A stretch of DNA of 64,000 nt from Bombardia bombarda. Lineage: Eukaryota; Ascomycota; Sordariomycetes; Sordariales; Lasiosphaeriaceae. Both the position numbers and the translations under genes were made by a program. The notes under the pieces were generated by a model, which worked only from the letters and a program-made list of their open reading frames with translations, did no database searches and had not been told where the DNA came from. Positions 1-9,459 of this stretch are shown piece after piece (position 1 is the stretch's first letter; every line of letters begins with the position of its first letter). The DNA lies in contig JAULSR010000001.1 in the NCBI GenBank assembly GCA_030512295.1, positions 2,498,501 through 2,562,500 of the forward strand, read 5' to 3'.

Positions 1-385
1 AGAACAACCGGATGAGACGTCTCTTATTTCCCGCATTGTCATCACATCTGGACAATGATGACGAGAGATTAAAGCGGTGTTACAACCTGCCAAGCCATGT
101 CAGCGTTGTAAGCACGTGACCACGGTCGGACACGAAATCGTGGCAAGACACGAGGTCAGGAGTGGCCATAAAACAATTGACCACGGGGTAATGGCACCGA
201 GACAAATGGCACAAAACCTACGGGCAGGAGGACACTGGACGACTAGGTGGTGGTAGCACTTGGGATGGCACCTGTGATGCGGTGTCTTAAGCGAGTCACC
301 GGATATAGCTTCCTAATAGGTTCGGCCTATTGCTTAAGAATTATTTAGGAGTAGCGAATTTCTTTCGTTATTTATATTAATTTTT
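1..385. other. Unassigned accessory sequence left of the retroelement
   Basis: No credible coding region is visible. The last ~60 bases are AT-rich and run straight into the inverted LTR at 386. This is probably degraded repeat sequence, but I cannot name a family. Confidence 0.4.
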
Positions 386-598
386 TGTAAGGACATCCCC
401 AAGCACATGCCAGAGCATCCCCAAGCACATGCCAGCAGACACCCCAAGCACATGCTAGATTGAACCACCAACTATGTATATAAGCAGCGGCCCTCGCCCA
501 CCTCCCTTTGCGAGGGCCAGGTTGAAGTCTTACACCAATACCAGTCATTGCTCGCCTTTCCAGTTATCTTCATTGTGACCACCTTGATCAGGCGTACC
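386..598 (+). repeat. LTR copy, inverted and 3'-truncated, fused to gag
   Basis: The sequence starts TGTAAGGACATCCCC and carries the same blocks as the LTR at 1561-1795, but in the opposite orientation: the repeated CCCAAGCACATGCC segment, a TATATAAG promoter-like box at about 477-484, and the CCCTCGC...GCGAGGG inverted stem. Homology stops after GGCGTACC (598). The terminal ~14 bases found in the other copies, ending CTTACA, are missing, and gag sequence follows directly. The 5 bases outside it (TTTTT) do not match those outside the partner LTR (CCCGC), so there is no target-site duplication for the pair. Confidence 0.8.
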
Positions 599-1513
599 CT
601 GGATCCGGGCCTTATCGTGGCGAGGTCCCGAGTAAGCTCCCTCCGTAGTGCGCGGCAGTTTCCGGGTTTCGCCAAAGCTGGTGGGAGAGCCCAGCCTCTT
701 GCGGTGAGCTTCTCGGTCATTGCCGTTCCGTAAGTAAGATCTGGCGAGCCAAATGCGTTCGCACCATTCGGCACAGTCCTTAGCCGAAGTGACGTCAGGG
801 ACGGCTTCAGCGTACCGGTTGTGATAAAAGCGGTCGAGTTTGATCCAGTAGTCCCGACCCATAAAGGTGCTGTCGATCTCCATTCCAGGGAGGCGTCGGA
901 CTAGTGCAGCCCATTCCCGGTAAAATTCCTGAGGAGATCTGCCGTGTTGACTGCATACCAGCCAGTCCTTGTGGGCCTGGACCTCGCTGGACTTGCTACC
1001 GAGGTAGTTCGAACTGACGTAGTCCTTGAATTCCCGCCACTGCTGCTGTGTTTCGGGTTCCATCCAGGTGCTGGCCCATTGGACCTGGAGCCACTGAGGT
1101 CGATCTTGGCGGGTGGCATTCCCTTGTTCCACGGCTTGGATCCAGTCCTCCCTGTCTTGGAAGGAGGCGTCAACCTTCAGCTTGCTGACCGCGTAGGCAG
1201 GGGGGCGGTCGTCTTTCGGCCGAGACGGCCCTCCCTGATTGTTAAGATTGGCCAGAGTGGCGCCGAGGTTACCGAGACCAGTGGAAACGCTGGCCATGGC
1301 TTGCATCATCATGGCTTGGAACTGCTGGGTGTCCATGATGGAGGGGGTGGCTGGGAGTTCCAGCGTTGGTTGGGCTCTCGTGGTTGGGGACTCTCCTTCT
1401 TCTTGGTGATCGGGAGTCTGGCTGTCGATATTCTCAAAGTCTTCGAAGGCGGTCCTCCGTGACGGGCCAGCTTGAGGAGTGGCTCTTCCTTTCCCGCGGT
1501 TGTTGCCTACCAT
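545..1513 (-). pseudogene. Gag fragment of an LTR retrotransposon, fused to antisense LTR
   Basis: This 322-codon open frame starts with ATG at 1513, 48 bases inside the LTR at 1561-1795, whose TATATAAG box points the same way. That is the geometry of a 5' LTR followed by gag. The protein has a polar N-terminus, a Met/Gln-rich segment, then a Trp-rich helical region typical of retrotransposon Gag (EFYREWAALVRRLPG, WCERIWLARSYLR). No CCHC zinc knuckle, protease, reverse transcriptase or integrase follows. The last ~18 residues (from about TPDQGG) are encoded by the inverted LTR at 386-598, so the C-terminus is artificial. I infer a dead element that lost pol by rearrangement or self-integration. 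Family (Ty3 or Ty1) cannot be decided from Gag alone. Confidence 0.7.
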
Positions 1514-1560
1514 AGTGACCGGCTCGATCGTTACCGTGTGGTATATGGAGGTTGAAGAAT

Positions 1561-1795
1561 TGTAAGAGAAGGCAGGTACGCCTGATCAAGGTGGTCACAA
1601 TGAAGACAACTGGGCAGGCGAGCAATGAAGATAACTGGGAAGGCGAGCAATGACTGGTATTGGCGTAAGACTTCAACCTGGCCCTCGCAACGGAAGGTGG
1701 GCGAGGGCCGCTGCTTATATACATAGTTGGTAGGATAACTGGCATGTGCTTGGGGATGCTCTGGCATGTGCTTGGGGATGTCCGATGTCCTTACA
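1561..1795 (-). repeat. LTR copy (5' LTR of the gag fragment)
   Basis: On the + strand it runs from TGTAAGAGAAGGCAGG to GGATGTCCTTACA, with TG...CA ends and short inverted termini (TGTAAG/CTTACA). Read on the minus strand it holds a TATATAAG box followed by the CCCTCGC...GCGAGGG stem and then the gag start. It contains an internal ~23-bp duplication (AACTGGGMAGGCGAGCAATGA repeated near 1608-1652) that other copies have once. It is homologous to the copies at 386-598, 9814-10053 and 10133-10335. Confidence 0.85.
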
Positions 1796-1814
1796 CCCGC
1801 TCCTAGGCGTGGAA

Positions 1815-2010
1815 TAGCTCGTGGGGTACTAGCGCCTTAGCGCCAAGGCACTAGCACGTGACAGCTCCTTAGTTAGCATCTTAGTCAGCACCTTAGTCAG
1901 CCTTCCCAGGGATAAAACCCTGGCTTGGGCACCCAGATAGTTAGTTCCGGCGTGCAACCACAATTATCACAAAGTGCACCCAAGGTTCAGCCCGTCACAA
2001 CAACATATAA
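1815..2010 (+). promoter_or_regulatory. Dispersed repeat serving as the upstream region of the APH-like gene
   Basis: Blocks here match, in reverse orientation, the sequence upstream of the F-box gene (9460-9611). A 21-bp block at 1828-1848 is identical to the complement of 9559-9579. GGGATAAAACCC (1909-1920) matches 9508-9519, and AGATAGTTAG (1935-1944) matches the complement near 9492-9501. Similarity continues through a CGTGCAACCACAA-like stretch. A TATAA box at about 2005-2009 sits ~85 bp before the ATG of the kinase-like gene. I infer a shared repeat, possibly an LTR remnant (the other copy ends TGTCACGGGCC), co-opted as promoter sequence. Confidence 0.6.
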
Positions 2011-2091
2011 ACCCGTGGCTTCACGCACGCTTACTTAACAGTCTCCGCCTTCATTTTCCTTCGCTTACATCCTCTCAGGATTCTTTCCACA

Positions 2092-3090
2092 ATGCCGATG
2101 GTTACCGCCGACACCGATTTACCCAAGTTGCTCGACACCCCCGCGAAGCAGGTCAAATGGGCAAAGAAGCTGGTCGCCGAGCATCTGAAAAGTGCTGCGA
2201 AGCGCATCGACAAGCCTCCTATGCAGGGAATGTTCAGCAGGACCCTGTTCGTTACCCTCGCTGACGGCCGTACGGTGGTTGTGCAATTTCGTACCGAACC
2301 GCTTGACATCAACGCGTTTAAGATCGCTAAGGCGGCGCTAGGCTCATTTGTCCCGGATGCTGAAGCTCTCGGCAATGAAGAGCTAGAGAGCGCGCGGGCC
2401 TGGGCCTACTCCCTAACCCTCATGCCCGGCAAGATGTGGCTGCGTGGAGTCGCCGGGAAGGGAGCCGAAGGGCGTATTGCCGTTAACAAATCACTAGGCC
2501 GCGTTTTTTCGAAGGGCTTTCTCGCCGAGAACAGCCGTGAAGCTGTCGAAACCAAGCTTCGACCACACCTGGATGCCATCTTGGCGTCGCCGTTGGAAGA
2601 TATCCTTCCCTACAAAGCGGCTGTTGAGAGCTTCGCCAAGAGGCTTGATGAGTTTGCCCAGCTCCCGCTGTGGGTTGCCCATTACGACCTTAACGACGTG
2701 AACGTGCTCATCGACGAGAAATGCGAGGTCACCGCCTTGATCGACTGGGAACTATCCACCCCGCTGCCTTTCGGGGCCGGCTTCGGCCGCATCCACACCA
2801 TTGCCGGCGAATACACCGGAGGCGAGTTCTGGATGCCGGATGAATTCGAGGTTGCGGAAAGGGGCTTCTGGACGGAGCTGTTCGACGGAATGCCGGAACA
2901 CATTCGAACGATGCTAGAAAAACGCATTGACCTAGTCCAGGATGTTGTCATACTTGCGACTTTGCTAAGTTGCTTTTTCTTTGAGGATGGGAAGGTCGGC
3001 GTTGGCCAGGTTACCTTGAAGGCACTCCCAAAATTTATGACCTATCGAATCCCTTTTGTCCGAGAGCAGGAGCAGCCGTATAGAGAATAA
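2092..3090 (+). CDS. APH-family (aminoglycoside phosphotransferase/choline-kinase-like) protein
   Basis: Single-exon gene of 332 codons with ATG at 2092 and TAA at 3088-3090. The C-terminal half carries the kinase signature of the APH fold: the Brenner-type catalytic loop HYDLNDVNVLID (about residues 203-214, HxDLxxxN) and, ~10 residues later, the metal-binding DWE in ALIDWELSTPLPFG. These are the catalytic Asp, the Asn and the DFG-equivalent Asp of protein-kinase-like phosphotransferases. The N-lobe is divergent. FVTLADGRTVVVQFR (about residues 51-65) looks like the strands holding the ATP lysine region, but I do not see a clear catalytic Lys. Fungi carry many such genes with unknown small-molecule or protein substrates, so no substrate is assigned. 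The upstream region is a repeat shared with the F-box gene, suggesting an accessory gene. Confidence 0.75.
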   Translation: MPMVTADTDLPKLLDTPAKQVKWAKKLVAEHLKSAAKRIDKPPMQGMFSRTLFVTLADGRTVVVQFRTEPLDINAFKIAKAALGSFVPDAEALGNEELESARAWAYSLTLMPGKMWLRGVAGKGAEGRIAVNKSLGRVFSKGFLAENSREAVETKLRPHLDAILASPLEDILPYKAAVESFAKRLDEFAQLPLWVAHYDLNDVNVLIDEKCEVTALIDWELSTPLPFGAGFGRIHTIAGEYTGGEFWMPDEFEVAERGFWTELFDGMPEHIRTMLEKRIDLVQDVVILATLLSCFFFEDGKVGVGQVTLKALPKFMTYRIPFVREQEQPYRE

Positions 3091-3250
3091 TATGAAGTCG
3101 GGATATGGAATCGAGTGCATTTCGCCGGAGACGTGCCGGAGCATTTTCACAAACTTGGATCACAAAGTGAGGAGACGGCAATATCGGTGCTAAGTTGGCA
3201 TCGCAGCTGAAGTTGCTATGCTGCTAGTTAGGGCGGGGTATGGGGTAGGT

Positions 3251-3370
3251 AGAAATACGCATTTGCTCATTTCTGTCAGGAGAAATACACATTTACTCAT
3301 TTCTGTCGGGAGAAGTGCGTATTTACTCATTTCTGTCGGGAGAAGTGCGCATTCACTTATTTCTGTCTCC
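3251..3370. repeat. 30-bp minisatellite, four tandem units
   Basis: Four head-to-tail units occupy 3251-3280, 3281-3310, 3311-3340 and 3341-3370, each built on AGAAATACGCATTTGCTCAT followed by TTCTGTCGGG with a few substitutions. The first and last units are the most diverged. The period is a multiple of three, so an open frame on the minus strand runs through it with a repeated decapeptide. I see no start context, homology or composition that makes that frame a gene. Confidence 0.9.
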
Positions 3371-4906
3371 CAGGTTGCACGGTATTCGTATGCCGACCAA
3401 TACGCAATGCCTTCAAGGGAACCGCCCAACCATCGGCTCTGCAAGACTGCAGACCTTCCTATCATGGATATTGCTCCGCTCTGCTTCGATATCTGGTCAT
3501 GTCTGCAATCTCGATGCAGAGACGCTAGTAAGCTAGGGCGAACCACTCCCTCGGTACCCAATTAGCAGTCAGCGCCCTTTGTGCACCAGATGCAGTTGGC
3601 GAAACGGCTCTCCCTGACTCATCGTGTCTGGGGCTCTCTCATGTAGGACAACCCTCCTGTTGAGGTGAGGTTCAGAATCGAGTCCGTGACACGACAGTGC
3701 CCGCCCCACACCGAGCCCTTGTGCTATCGGCAGGGGTAGGTGCTCCTGACGGTCACCGCTTCACCGTTGCCCAGCCTGCCTTTGGCCACCCGGTGAGTCG
3801 CGCGGCAAGGTTCCCACGACCCCAGAACCCGCCCGCCCTCTTTGTGACTCGCTTGGCGTTGAGCCGCACCCAAAGACGCATGTCGGATGAGCATGCCCGT
3901 CCGCATGGCAAGCGCTGGACGGCCGAACCAACGCTGAAATGTTGGGTAGTGAATCCGATGCAAAGTGTAGTTTCCACGACGTTTCCCAAATGCGAGCCAG
4001 AAATTCAGCTTTGCATATGGCTCCGGGGCTCAATAGTGTCTCACAGAGAACAGCCCGACATCCCGGAGCCGCCACGAAACACCCACTCAAAGCTGGGCGC
4101 ATCAACTACAGAGTCGCCAATGCTGGTAGCACAAGGTAACAGGAGGCGACCGGTGAGGTGTGTGTTGCTCAAGGCAGGAAGGCAACAGGCTAGGCTGACT
4201 GCAAGCTCCAAAGTGCACTTGCTCGGGCGATGGTGTGCTCTCATCCAACCATTTATGCGCCGCGGCATGTGGGGGCTTCTTTCAATTTCCTCAGCGAGGC
4301 CACCCCGCACCAGAGAGCTGCCCATACCCAATCACTTTGGGGTTGTCCCACTTTTAGCCTCAGGCATTAAGCCACCCGATGTGCTCGGCCAAACACAAAG
4401 CCAAACAGTTCTCTCCCATGACACCAACGAACCGCCCCGACGGCCACCTGCAACTCGGCCAGCCTCATCAAGCGCCGATGAACTCGTCAGCCTTCAGCGC
4501 CCATCGCATACCCTCATGAACGGCCGGGTTGAGAAGTTGCGCCGCAGCTCTCGTGCGAAGCTCTCCAAGGCTTCTCAAGCACGGCTGCTGGACGCCGCTT
4601 TAAATCAAGGTGCAGGTACGCTTCTCGTTCCTTATCGTACCACCTATCTCGGACAGTACGGCAAGTTAACTCGTGTACAGGACACGCAAAAGACTGTCGA
4701 GAAGAATTTGCAGAGGGTTTCGCTCGGATCGCAACGCCAGAACCGTCAAGAAAGAGACGAATCGACGCAACATTTAACGTTGGTCCCTTGCCTGCGAAGC
4801 GAGCCCGATCGGTGCGTACGGACACGCAACGGCCTGGAATTGAGGACGAGAAAGCAGAGCAGACGGCCGAGGTATGACAACGTTCCCTCATGCAAGTTAA
4901 TAACTA
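3371..4906. other. 1.5 kb between the minisatellite and the DUF7924-type gene, no gene recognised
   Basis: A long open frame (3697-5172, +) exists, but its product is composition-driven: Arg/Pro/Ser-rich, no domain, and it runs out of frame into the real gene at 4907. Nothing else is supported. The last few hundred bases presumably contain the promoter of the gene at 4907. Confidence 0.5.
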
Positions 4907-6196
4907 ATGGCGGAGCTCGCGCAGACTTTACAACAGCCAAGACCAGAGCAAGTCTCTTCAGCCACGCTGTTGCGGAAACGGCAGATCGACAGCGACGGCG
5001 ACAAACACCAACCAAAGCGGGCGCGGTTGACGCGGGAAAACTTGGCCGTGTTCAACAAGATGGTGAAGAAGGGGAAAAAGACGTCAGCGTCTGCTCCCCC
5101 GGACTCCACGGTCGAGTCGTCAACAACAAAGACCGTCTCAACCACGACGTCTGGTTTCGCTATCCAAGCTGACGAGAATGGCATCCTCCAACCCCGTTAC
5201 TCCAAGCCGCCCAAGAATATCGAGGATATCGTCGAACGATTGGCCCGGTCCCGTGAAACCGCTTCGCCGCCTGAGTCAGCGTACAAACGCTACGTCAACA
5301 CAGTCGAATCAGCCCCCAACGAAGCGACCATGGTCTTCGAGGTGGGCGGAAAGCTACTAAAGGAATACGATGATGACGGTTATTTAAGGGTCTTCAACCA
5401 GGCATTCACGGACTTTCCAAAGGACGTCGGCTTCAACAACAGCCTCTCCGCTCCGCAACCCGACTTTGTCGAGGGGCTTCAGATGCGAGAATACCGCCCG
5501 TTCCCGGTCGGCAGACAAGTCAGCGGGGCCGTTCTTTACAAAGATGACCCCAATTCTCTAGCACTGCCGCATATGGCTGGGGAGTGGAAGGGACGCGGAA
5601 AGGATATGGAAGAAGCGAGGGTGCAGAGCGCCTATGACGGATCCGCCCTTGTCTATGCGAGGAACCAGGCCCTTTCCTATGTCGGGAAACCTGACCCCGC
5701 CGGCCACGCAGAGGTCATGACTTTCACCACGGACGGCACCAACATCAACTTCTTTGCACACTATGCTGCTCCAACAGAGGACGGCGCGCTTGAATACCAC
5801 CAGTATCCCATCACCTCGACGAACTTGAAGAACTCTCACCAAGAGTTCAAAGAGGGCCGGAGACAACTTAGGAACGCCCAAGACGATGCAAGGGAGCGGT
5901 CGTATCAGCTCAAGGACCAGCTCAAGGAGAATTGGAAGGCCAAAAAGTCCCAGCCTGCCCCCCTTCCCCCCATCGAAGACGAAGATGGCTACGAGGTCAT
6001 CGAGCAGCAGCCCGCTTATCAGCCCACGCCACCTACATCATCCAAACCCAACCATGGCAAGGTGTCGTCCTCGCGCTCCTCGCATTCGACCGTGTCCTCA
6101 CCGCCGCCTGCTGTGGACTTCGCAAGCGGCAGCGGCCACAAGCGCAAGATCCCGTCGTCGCAGTCGTCGAGGTCTAGCAAGAAACTGGACTACTAG
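4907..6196 (+). CDS. DUF7924-type fungal protein, possible nuclease fold
   Basis: Single-exon gene of 429 codons with start GCTAATGGCGGAG-like context (ATG 4907) and TAG at 6194-6196. Residues ~1-110 are basic and low-complexity, with KPKRAR-like patches that could be a nuclear localisation signal (KHQPKRARL). Residues ~150-330 form a compact domain with motifs PHMAGEWKGRGKDMEEAR, YDGSALVYARNQAL, GHAEVMTFTTDG and EYHQYPITS. I recognise this pattern from an uncharacterised fungal family (DUF7924, recalled, not searched). The E-x-K in GEWKG followed by a helix, and the strand-rich GHAEV block, are compatible with a PD-(D/E)XK-like core, but that is inference. The C-terminal ~100 residues are Ser-rich and acidic then basic (SGHKRKIPSS). 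No transposase or partner gene is adjacent. Confidence 0.65.
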   Translation: MAELAQTLQQPRPEQVSSATLLRKRQIDSDGDKHQPKRARLTRENLAVFNKMVKKGKKTSASAPPDSTVESSTTKTVSTTTSGFAIQADENGILQPRYSKPPKNIEDIVERLARSRETASPPESAYKRYVNTVESAPNEATMVFEVGGKLLKEYDDDGYLRVFNQAFTDFPKDVGFNNSLSAPQPDFVEGLQMREYRPFPVGRQVSGAVLYKDDPNSLALPHMAGEWKGRGKDMEEARVQSAYDGSALVYARNQALSYVGKPDPAGHAEVMTFTTDGTNINFFAHYAAPTEDGALEYHQYPITSTNLKNSHQEFKEGRRQLRNAQDDARERSYQLKDQLKENWKAKKSQPAPLPPIEDEDGYEVIEQQPAYQPTPPTSSKPNHGKVSSSRSSHSTVSSPPPAVDFASGSGHKRKIPSSQSSRSSKKLDY

Positions 6197-7286
6197 CAGG
6201 TTGACGATCTCACTAGCCGCCACTTCCACGTCCATAGAGACGGAACAGTCGCCTGGAGGGACTGAGAACGGCATATATGCCCAGTGCCTGGGGGAAACCC
6301 GAAACCTGACGCCATGCGTCTGGAGTTCGAAGCATTGGCGTACCCGGCATCTGCTCTTGCCGCGAGTTGGAACTGTGAGTGATTAGACAGCCTTGGGTTG
6401 GCCGCGGCCTTGACGAAGATTGGATTGGATCTACCGGCCGAATGGTGACGTACTTTAGCTTGAATCAGACTTCATCCTACTGCTTTTGCTTGACCCTACC
6501 TCTGATCCACATGTGATCATACTTGGGCTCAGCGGTTCATACCTATCCTTGCTCGCTCTAGGGCCTCGAATGTGGCTTGCTGTTGGCGAGTATCTGATGT
6601 TGCCTGAATTGGATGCGCGGTTTAGTGGAGCTTGAGAATTACTTAGCTCTTATCCAAAAGGGAATACGCTTCCGAGGCGATCAAGGCCATTTGTATCGGG
6701 TCCATCTCAAGGAGATCTGTTCGGCGAGAGTTTGAGGTCGAGAATGGAATGGCGCGCGGGTGGAGAAATTGGTGGTGAAAAACCTAACAACTAACAACAC
6801 CAGCCCGAACCGCCTGCGTACTCGAGTAGACGCTGTTACTGCATCATGCAGGTGATCATGACTGGCGACGGGTATAGCATCCCCTCAGTGCAAGGGACTT
6901 ACCGAACCATGTGGCGGTCCACAAAGTCACACTCCGATCGGCGCTTCGGGAGGTCGGTACAACTATTAACCCTAACCCTGTAGTTCGCGGTCGAGTCGTT
7001 GTGGGTATGCTGGACCAAAGCAATCGATGCCAGTCATCGGCCGGTAATGCAAGCCATCACAAATCACAAATCACATAAGCATGCTAACAGAGGTAAGCTT
7101 GGATCAATTTGAACTATCTTAGTGTTTGTAGAACGTCCTGGCACCCAGCGCCGGCCTCGTACCGCAGGAACTCCAGCCCCCGCCCTCCACGAGGTTGCGC
7201 TCAGGGCCCACTCCAACGGCAAACGGATTGCTGGGGGCTCAGCGCACAAATATAGCCATTGCTCGTCCCCCCTTTTAAGTACGAAG
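6197..7286. other. Intergenic region with a short telomere-like motif, no gene recognised
   Basis: No credible coding region is visible. A short interstitial telomeric motif, TTAACCCTAACCC, lies at 6966-6978 (two TTAGGG-type units on the minus strand). The remainder is ordinary-composition sequence. Confidence 0.5.
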
Positions 7287-7469
7287 TCATGGTGCGATAT
7301 TCCCATGCTGCGTCTCGTAGGCGTGCAGCGCATCCGTCCCCAAAAAGTTCCTTAGCGGTTCCCAGGTCGGTTTCTCGAAGCCCACCCATTTGACGAGGAC
7401 TTGGTTGCCTCTTCCTCGCTTCCTAGTCCCTAGAATCTTCTCGACCTCCCATTCAGCTTCTTCTTCCGT
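7287..7469 (-). pseudogene. Chromodomain fragment, probably from a Ty3/gypsy chromovirus
   Basis: An open frame of about 60 codons encodes a chromodomain core: EWEVEKILGTRKRGRG, QVLVKWVGFEKPTWEPL, then TDALHAYE. The aromatic cage positions (E-V-E, W of VKW, W of TWEP) are present. The frame lacks an ATG (it opens with TTG) and is followed by a stop. No integrase or reverse transcriptase is continuous with it, although a weak pol-like stretch (YGDFVDVF) with stops can be read further upstream on the same strand (~7,630-7,680). Chromodomains of this style sit at the C-terminus of integrase in fungal gypsy elements, so I call it a remnant. A small domesticated chromodomain gene is the alternative. 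Confidence 0.55.
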
Positions 7470-8065
7470 CAATATCGGGGATTGTACGTCATCGTTCGAC
7501 CGAAAAACCAGAGGGTTCTCGCCAGGCGTCCATTAATTCCACAGGCATTGTCCTTACTCTGGCCACTGCCGACTTTGTCAACTCGCATGCGTAGGGTCAC
7601 GAGCTCCCCGACGACGGCTTCGACATCTCCTTCTTAGCCCGAGTGGAAGACAAACACGTCAACGAAGTCGCCGTAGACGTCGAGTGTGGCGTGGATGGGT
7701 TCGCCGACGGGGTGGGAGCAGGTGGAGAGAAGTGTGGAGCCAGCGGTAACTCTTCCATGATAGGCATGGGGCTCTGATTTCATTATGGCCTGTATGAATT
7801 CCACCACACGGACCCCAAAGGAGACGAAGTTGCATCCTGGTACTATTTAATTCTAGGTAGTAGGCATCGTGTAACATGCAACAACCCACATTTGTACTAG
7901 ATTTTTTGCCATAACTTCAGCCATGCCACGTCTGGGTTTCACAGTCGGCCTTCCCACATACGGGTATAACCTCTATCGCTAGCAAGGGATTCTCCACGTT
8001 GTGAAGCCAAATACATAGGTGTCTATAAGACTCCAGCCATCGCCTCGCTCAGCTGTTCCAGCGAC
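7470..8065. other. Degenerate sequence between the chromodomain fragment and the F-box gene
   Basis: No intact gene is visible. The minus strand has short interrupted frames that may be decayed retroelement pol sequence. Nothing is firmly supported. Confidence 0.35.
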
Positions 8066-9358
8066 TTATCCGCTGCCACCATATTTCCCACTGTTCCCTA
8101 TTGTGATGCCATTAATGGCGTCTGTCCAGTCTTGCCGCTCACTAATCTCAAGGCTTTTCAGATACGTTACACCATCACTCCCGCTCTCGCGATAGTATAT
8201 ATCTTTATCCGCCGATAGACAGTTCACCATTGTTAGAATACGGATAGAGAGTTCATCGCGCATTGTTGCTAGAAGTGACTGCCAACTTCCACCCCCGGAT
8301 ATAATATCGATAAGAGAGAATGAAACTTCTTCCAAGCTATCCTTGTGACCAAGCAAAAGTGTAACGAGTTCACTCTCGGTACATTGGATAGCATCGATGC
8401 CCAGAAATCGTAAATCCGGTAACCGTAGCGTCTGCGATATGGCAGGGAAGTGTTCGTGTTCATCGCGATGGTTAAATTCGAGAGACAGACGCTGTAATCC
8501 TGGAAATACCGTGATAAACCCCAAAAGATCTCCCACTAGCTCACCATTTGGGCGTATCCTGTTGCGAGGGCTGACTGACAGGCAGAGACTGGTAAGGTTG
8601 ATAGGGTGGGTTTGAATGTACCGTAAGACTGGCCTTGGAAAGACCAGCATATCTGGGCTAATACCACCCTCAAGGCCTCCGATCGCTATATCCAATTCGT
8701 GCAGGGAGATGTTGCTTGCGGCGATGGCTAAAATAATCCCACGAAGAGTCTGCACAACAAACTCGATGCTATCCAAATTCTCTATGCCGTTAGCCATGGG
8801 AACGCCTGTTTGTCGTTCCTGGGCGGTTGCCCCCCACGGCTTGAACGCGTCGTCGATGACGACGGTCTCCAGGTTTGGAAATGCCGCGATTACTTGTGTG
8901 AGGTACGTTGTGTTGAGTCCCGATTCCATCATACATTTCTGATCCTCCAGCAGACGTTCATACGCCGGTCTATTCACAACAACCTCTTCACTACCTTCCC
9001 TTAAACTCGGATCGGGGACTCCGGGAATTAGGTCTCCTTCGTGACACATCCGAACTGAGTCACCCCAATGCCATATGGTGCGGCCATATTCGGGCTGCTC
9101 CGTCAGATGCTCGATGCAAATCGTTAAGGTCTCTAAAGCGGGACCAAAAACACGGTGACGGGATATCTCGATAAGATTTTCGAGGCTATGCTGCTGAAGC
9201 ATTACATAACGTATCTTGAAGCGTCGCTTGGAAATCGCCGGCAGCGACAGAGCGTTCAGATGTCTTGATGCCAATCGAAAGTCGAGCAAGCTCCGCAAAT
9301 TTAGCTCGCAAGCGATTAGAGATAATACTTCGTTGGGGAGCTGAAGAAGTGTAGGCAT
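8066..9358 (-). CDS. F-box domain protein
   Basis: Single-exon frame of 430 codons. The open frame begins with a TTG at 9370, so I take the first ATG (9358). The N-terminus is a classic fungal F-box: LLQLPNEVLSLIACEL then DFRLASRHLNALSLPAI (residues ~3-42), the segment that binds Skp1 in SCF ubiquitin ligases. The remainder is Leu-rich with regularly spaced LxxLxL-type strands (LETVVIDD, LRFLGIDA, LQRLSLEF) resembling degenerate leucine-rich repeats that would bind substrate. No substrate can be named. Sordariomycete genomes carry many such rapidly evolving F-box genes in accessory regions. Its upstream region is the repeat shared with the APH-like gene at 2092. Confidence 0.75.
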   Translation of the reverse strand: MPTLLQLPNEVLSLIACELNLRSLLDFRLASRHLNALSLPAISKRRFKIRYVMLQQHSLENLIEISRHRVFGPALETLTICIEHLTEQPEYGRTIWHWGDSVRMCHEGDLIPGVPDPSLREGSEEVVVNRPAYERLLEDQKCMMESGLNTTYLTQVIAAFPNLETVVIDDAFKPWGATAQERQTGVPMANGIENLDSIEFVVQTLRGIILAIAASNISLHELDIAIGGLEGGISPDMLVFPRPVLRYIQTHPINLTSLCLSVSPRNRIRPNGELVGDLLGFITVFPGLQRLSLEFNHRDEHEHFPAISQTLRLPDLRFLGIDAIQCTESELVTLLLGHKDSLEEVSFSLIDIISGGGSWQSLLATMRDELSIRILTMVNCLSADKDIYYRESGSDGVTYLKSLEISERQDWTDAINGITIGNSGKYGGSG

Positions 9359-9459
9359 CGTTGAAGTCAATGGCCGAGCGGACAGGGCGCGTGTGAAGAG
9401 TCCAAAGCCGGGTTGCCCAAGTGAAAAGAGGGGTAATTATCACGGGCTGCAACTTGGGC

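Noticed and set aside
1561..1795. TIR DNA transposon (reading the inverted LTR pair as terminal inverted repeats)
   Set aside because: The same unit occurs elsewhere as solo copies with TG...CA ends and 5-bp duplication, and encloses gag, so LTR is the better reading.
3697..5172. 491-codon open frame on the + strand
   Set aside because: Low-information Arg/Pro/Ser-rich product with no domain, and it overlaps the credible gene at 4907 in another frame.
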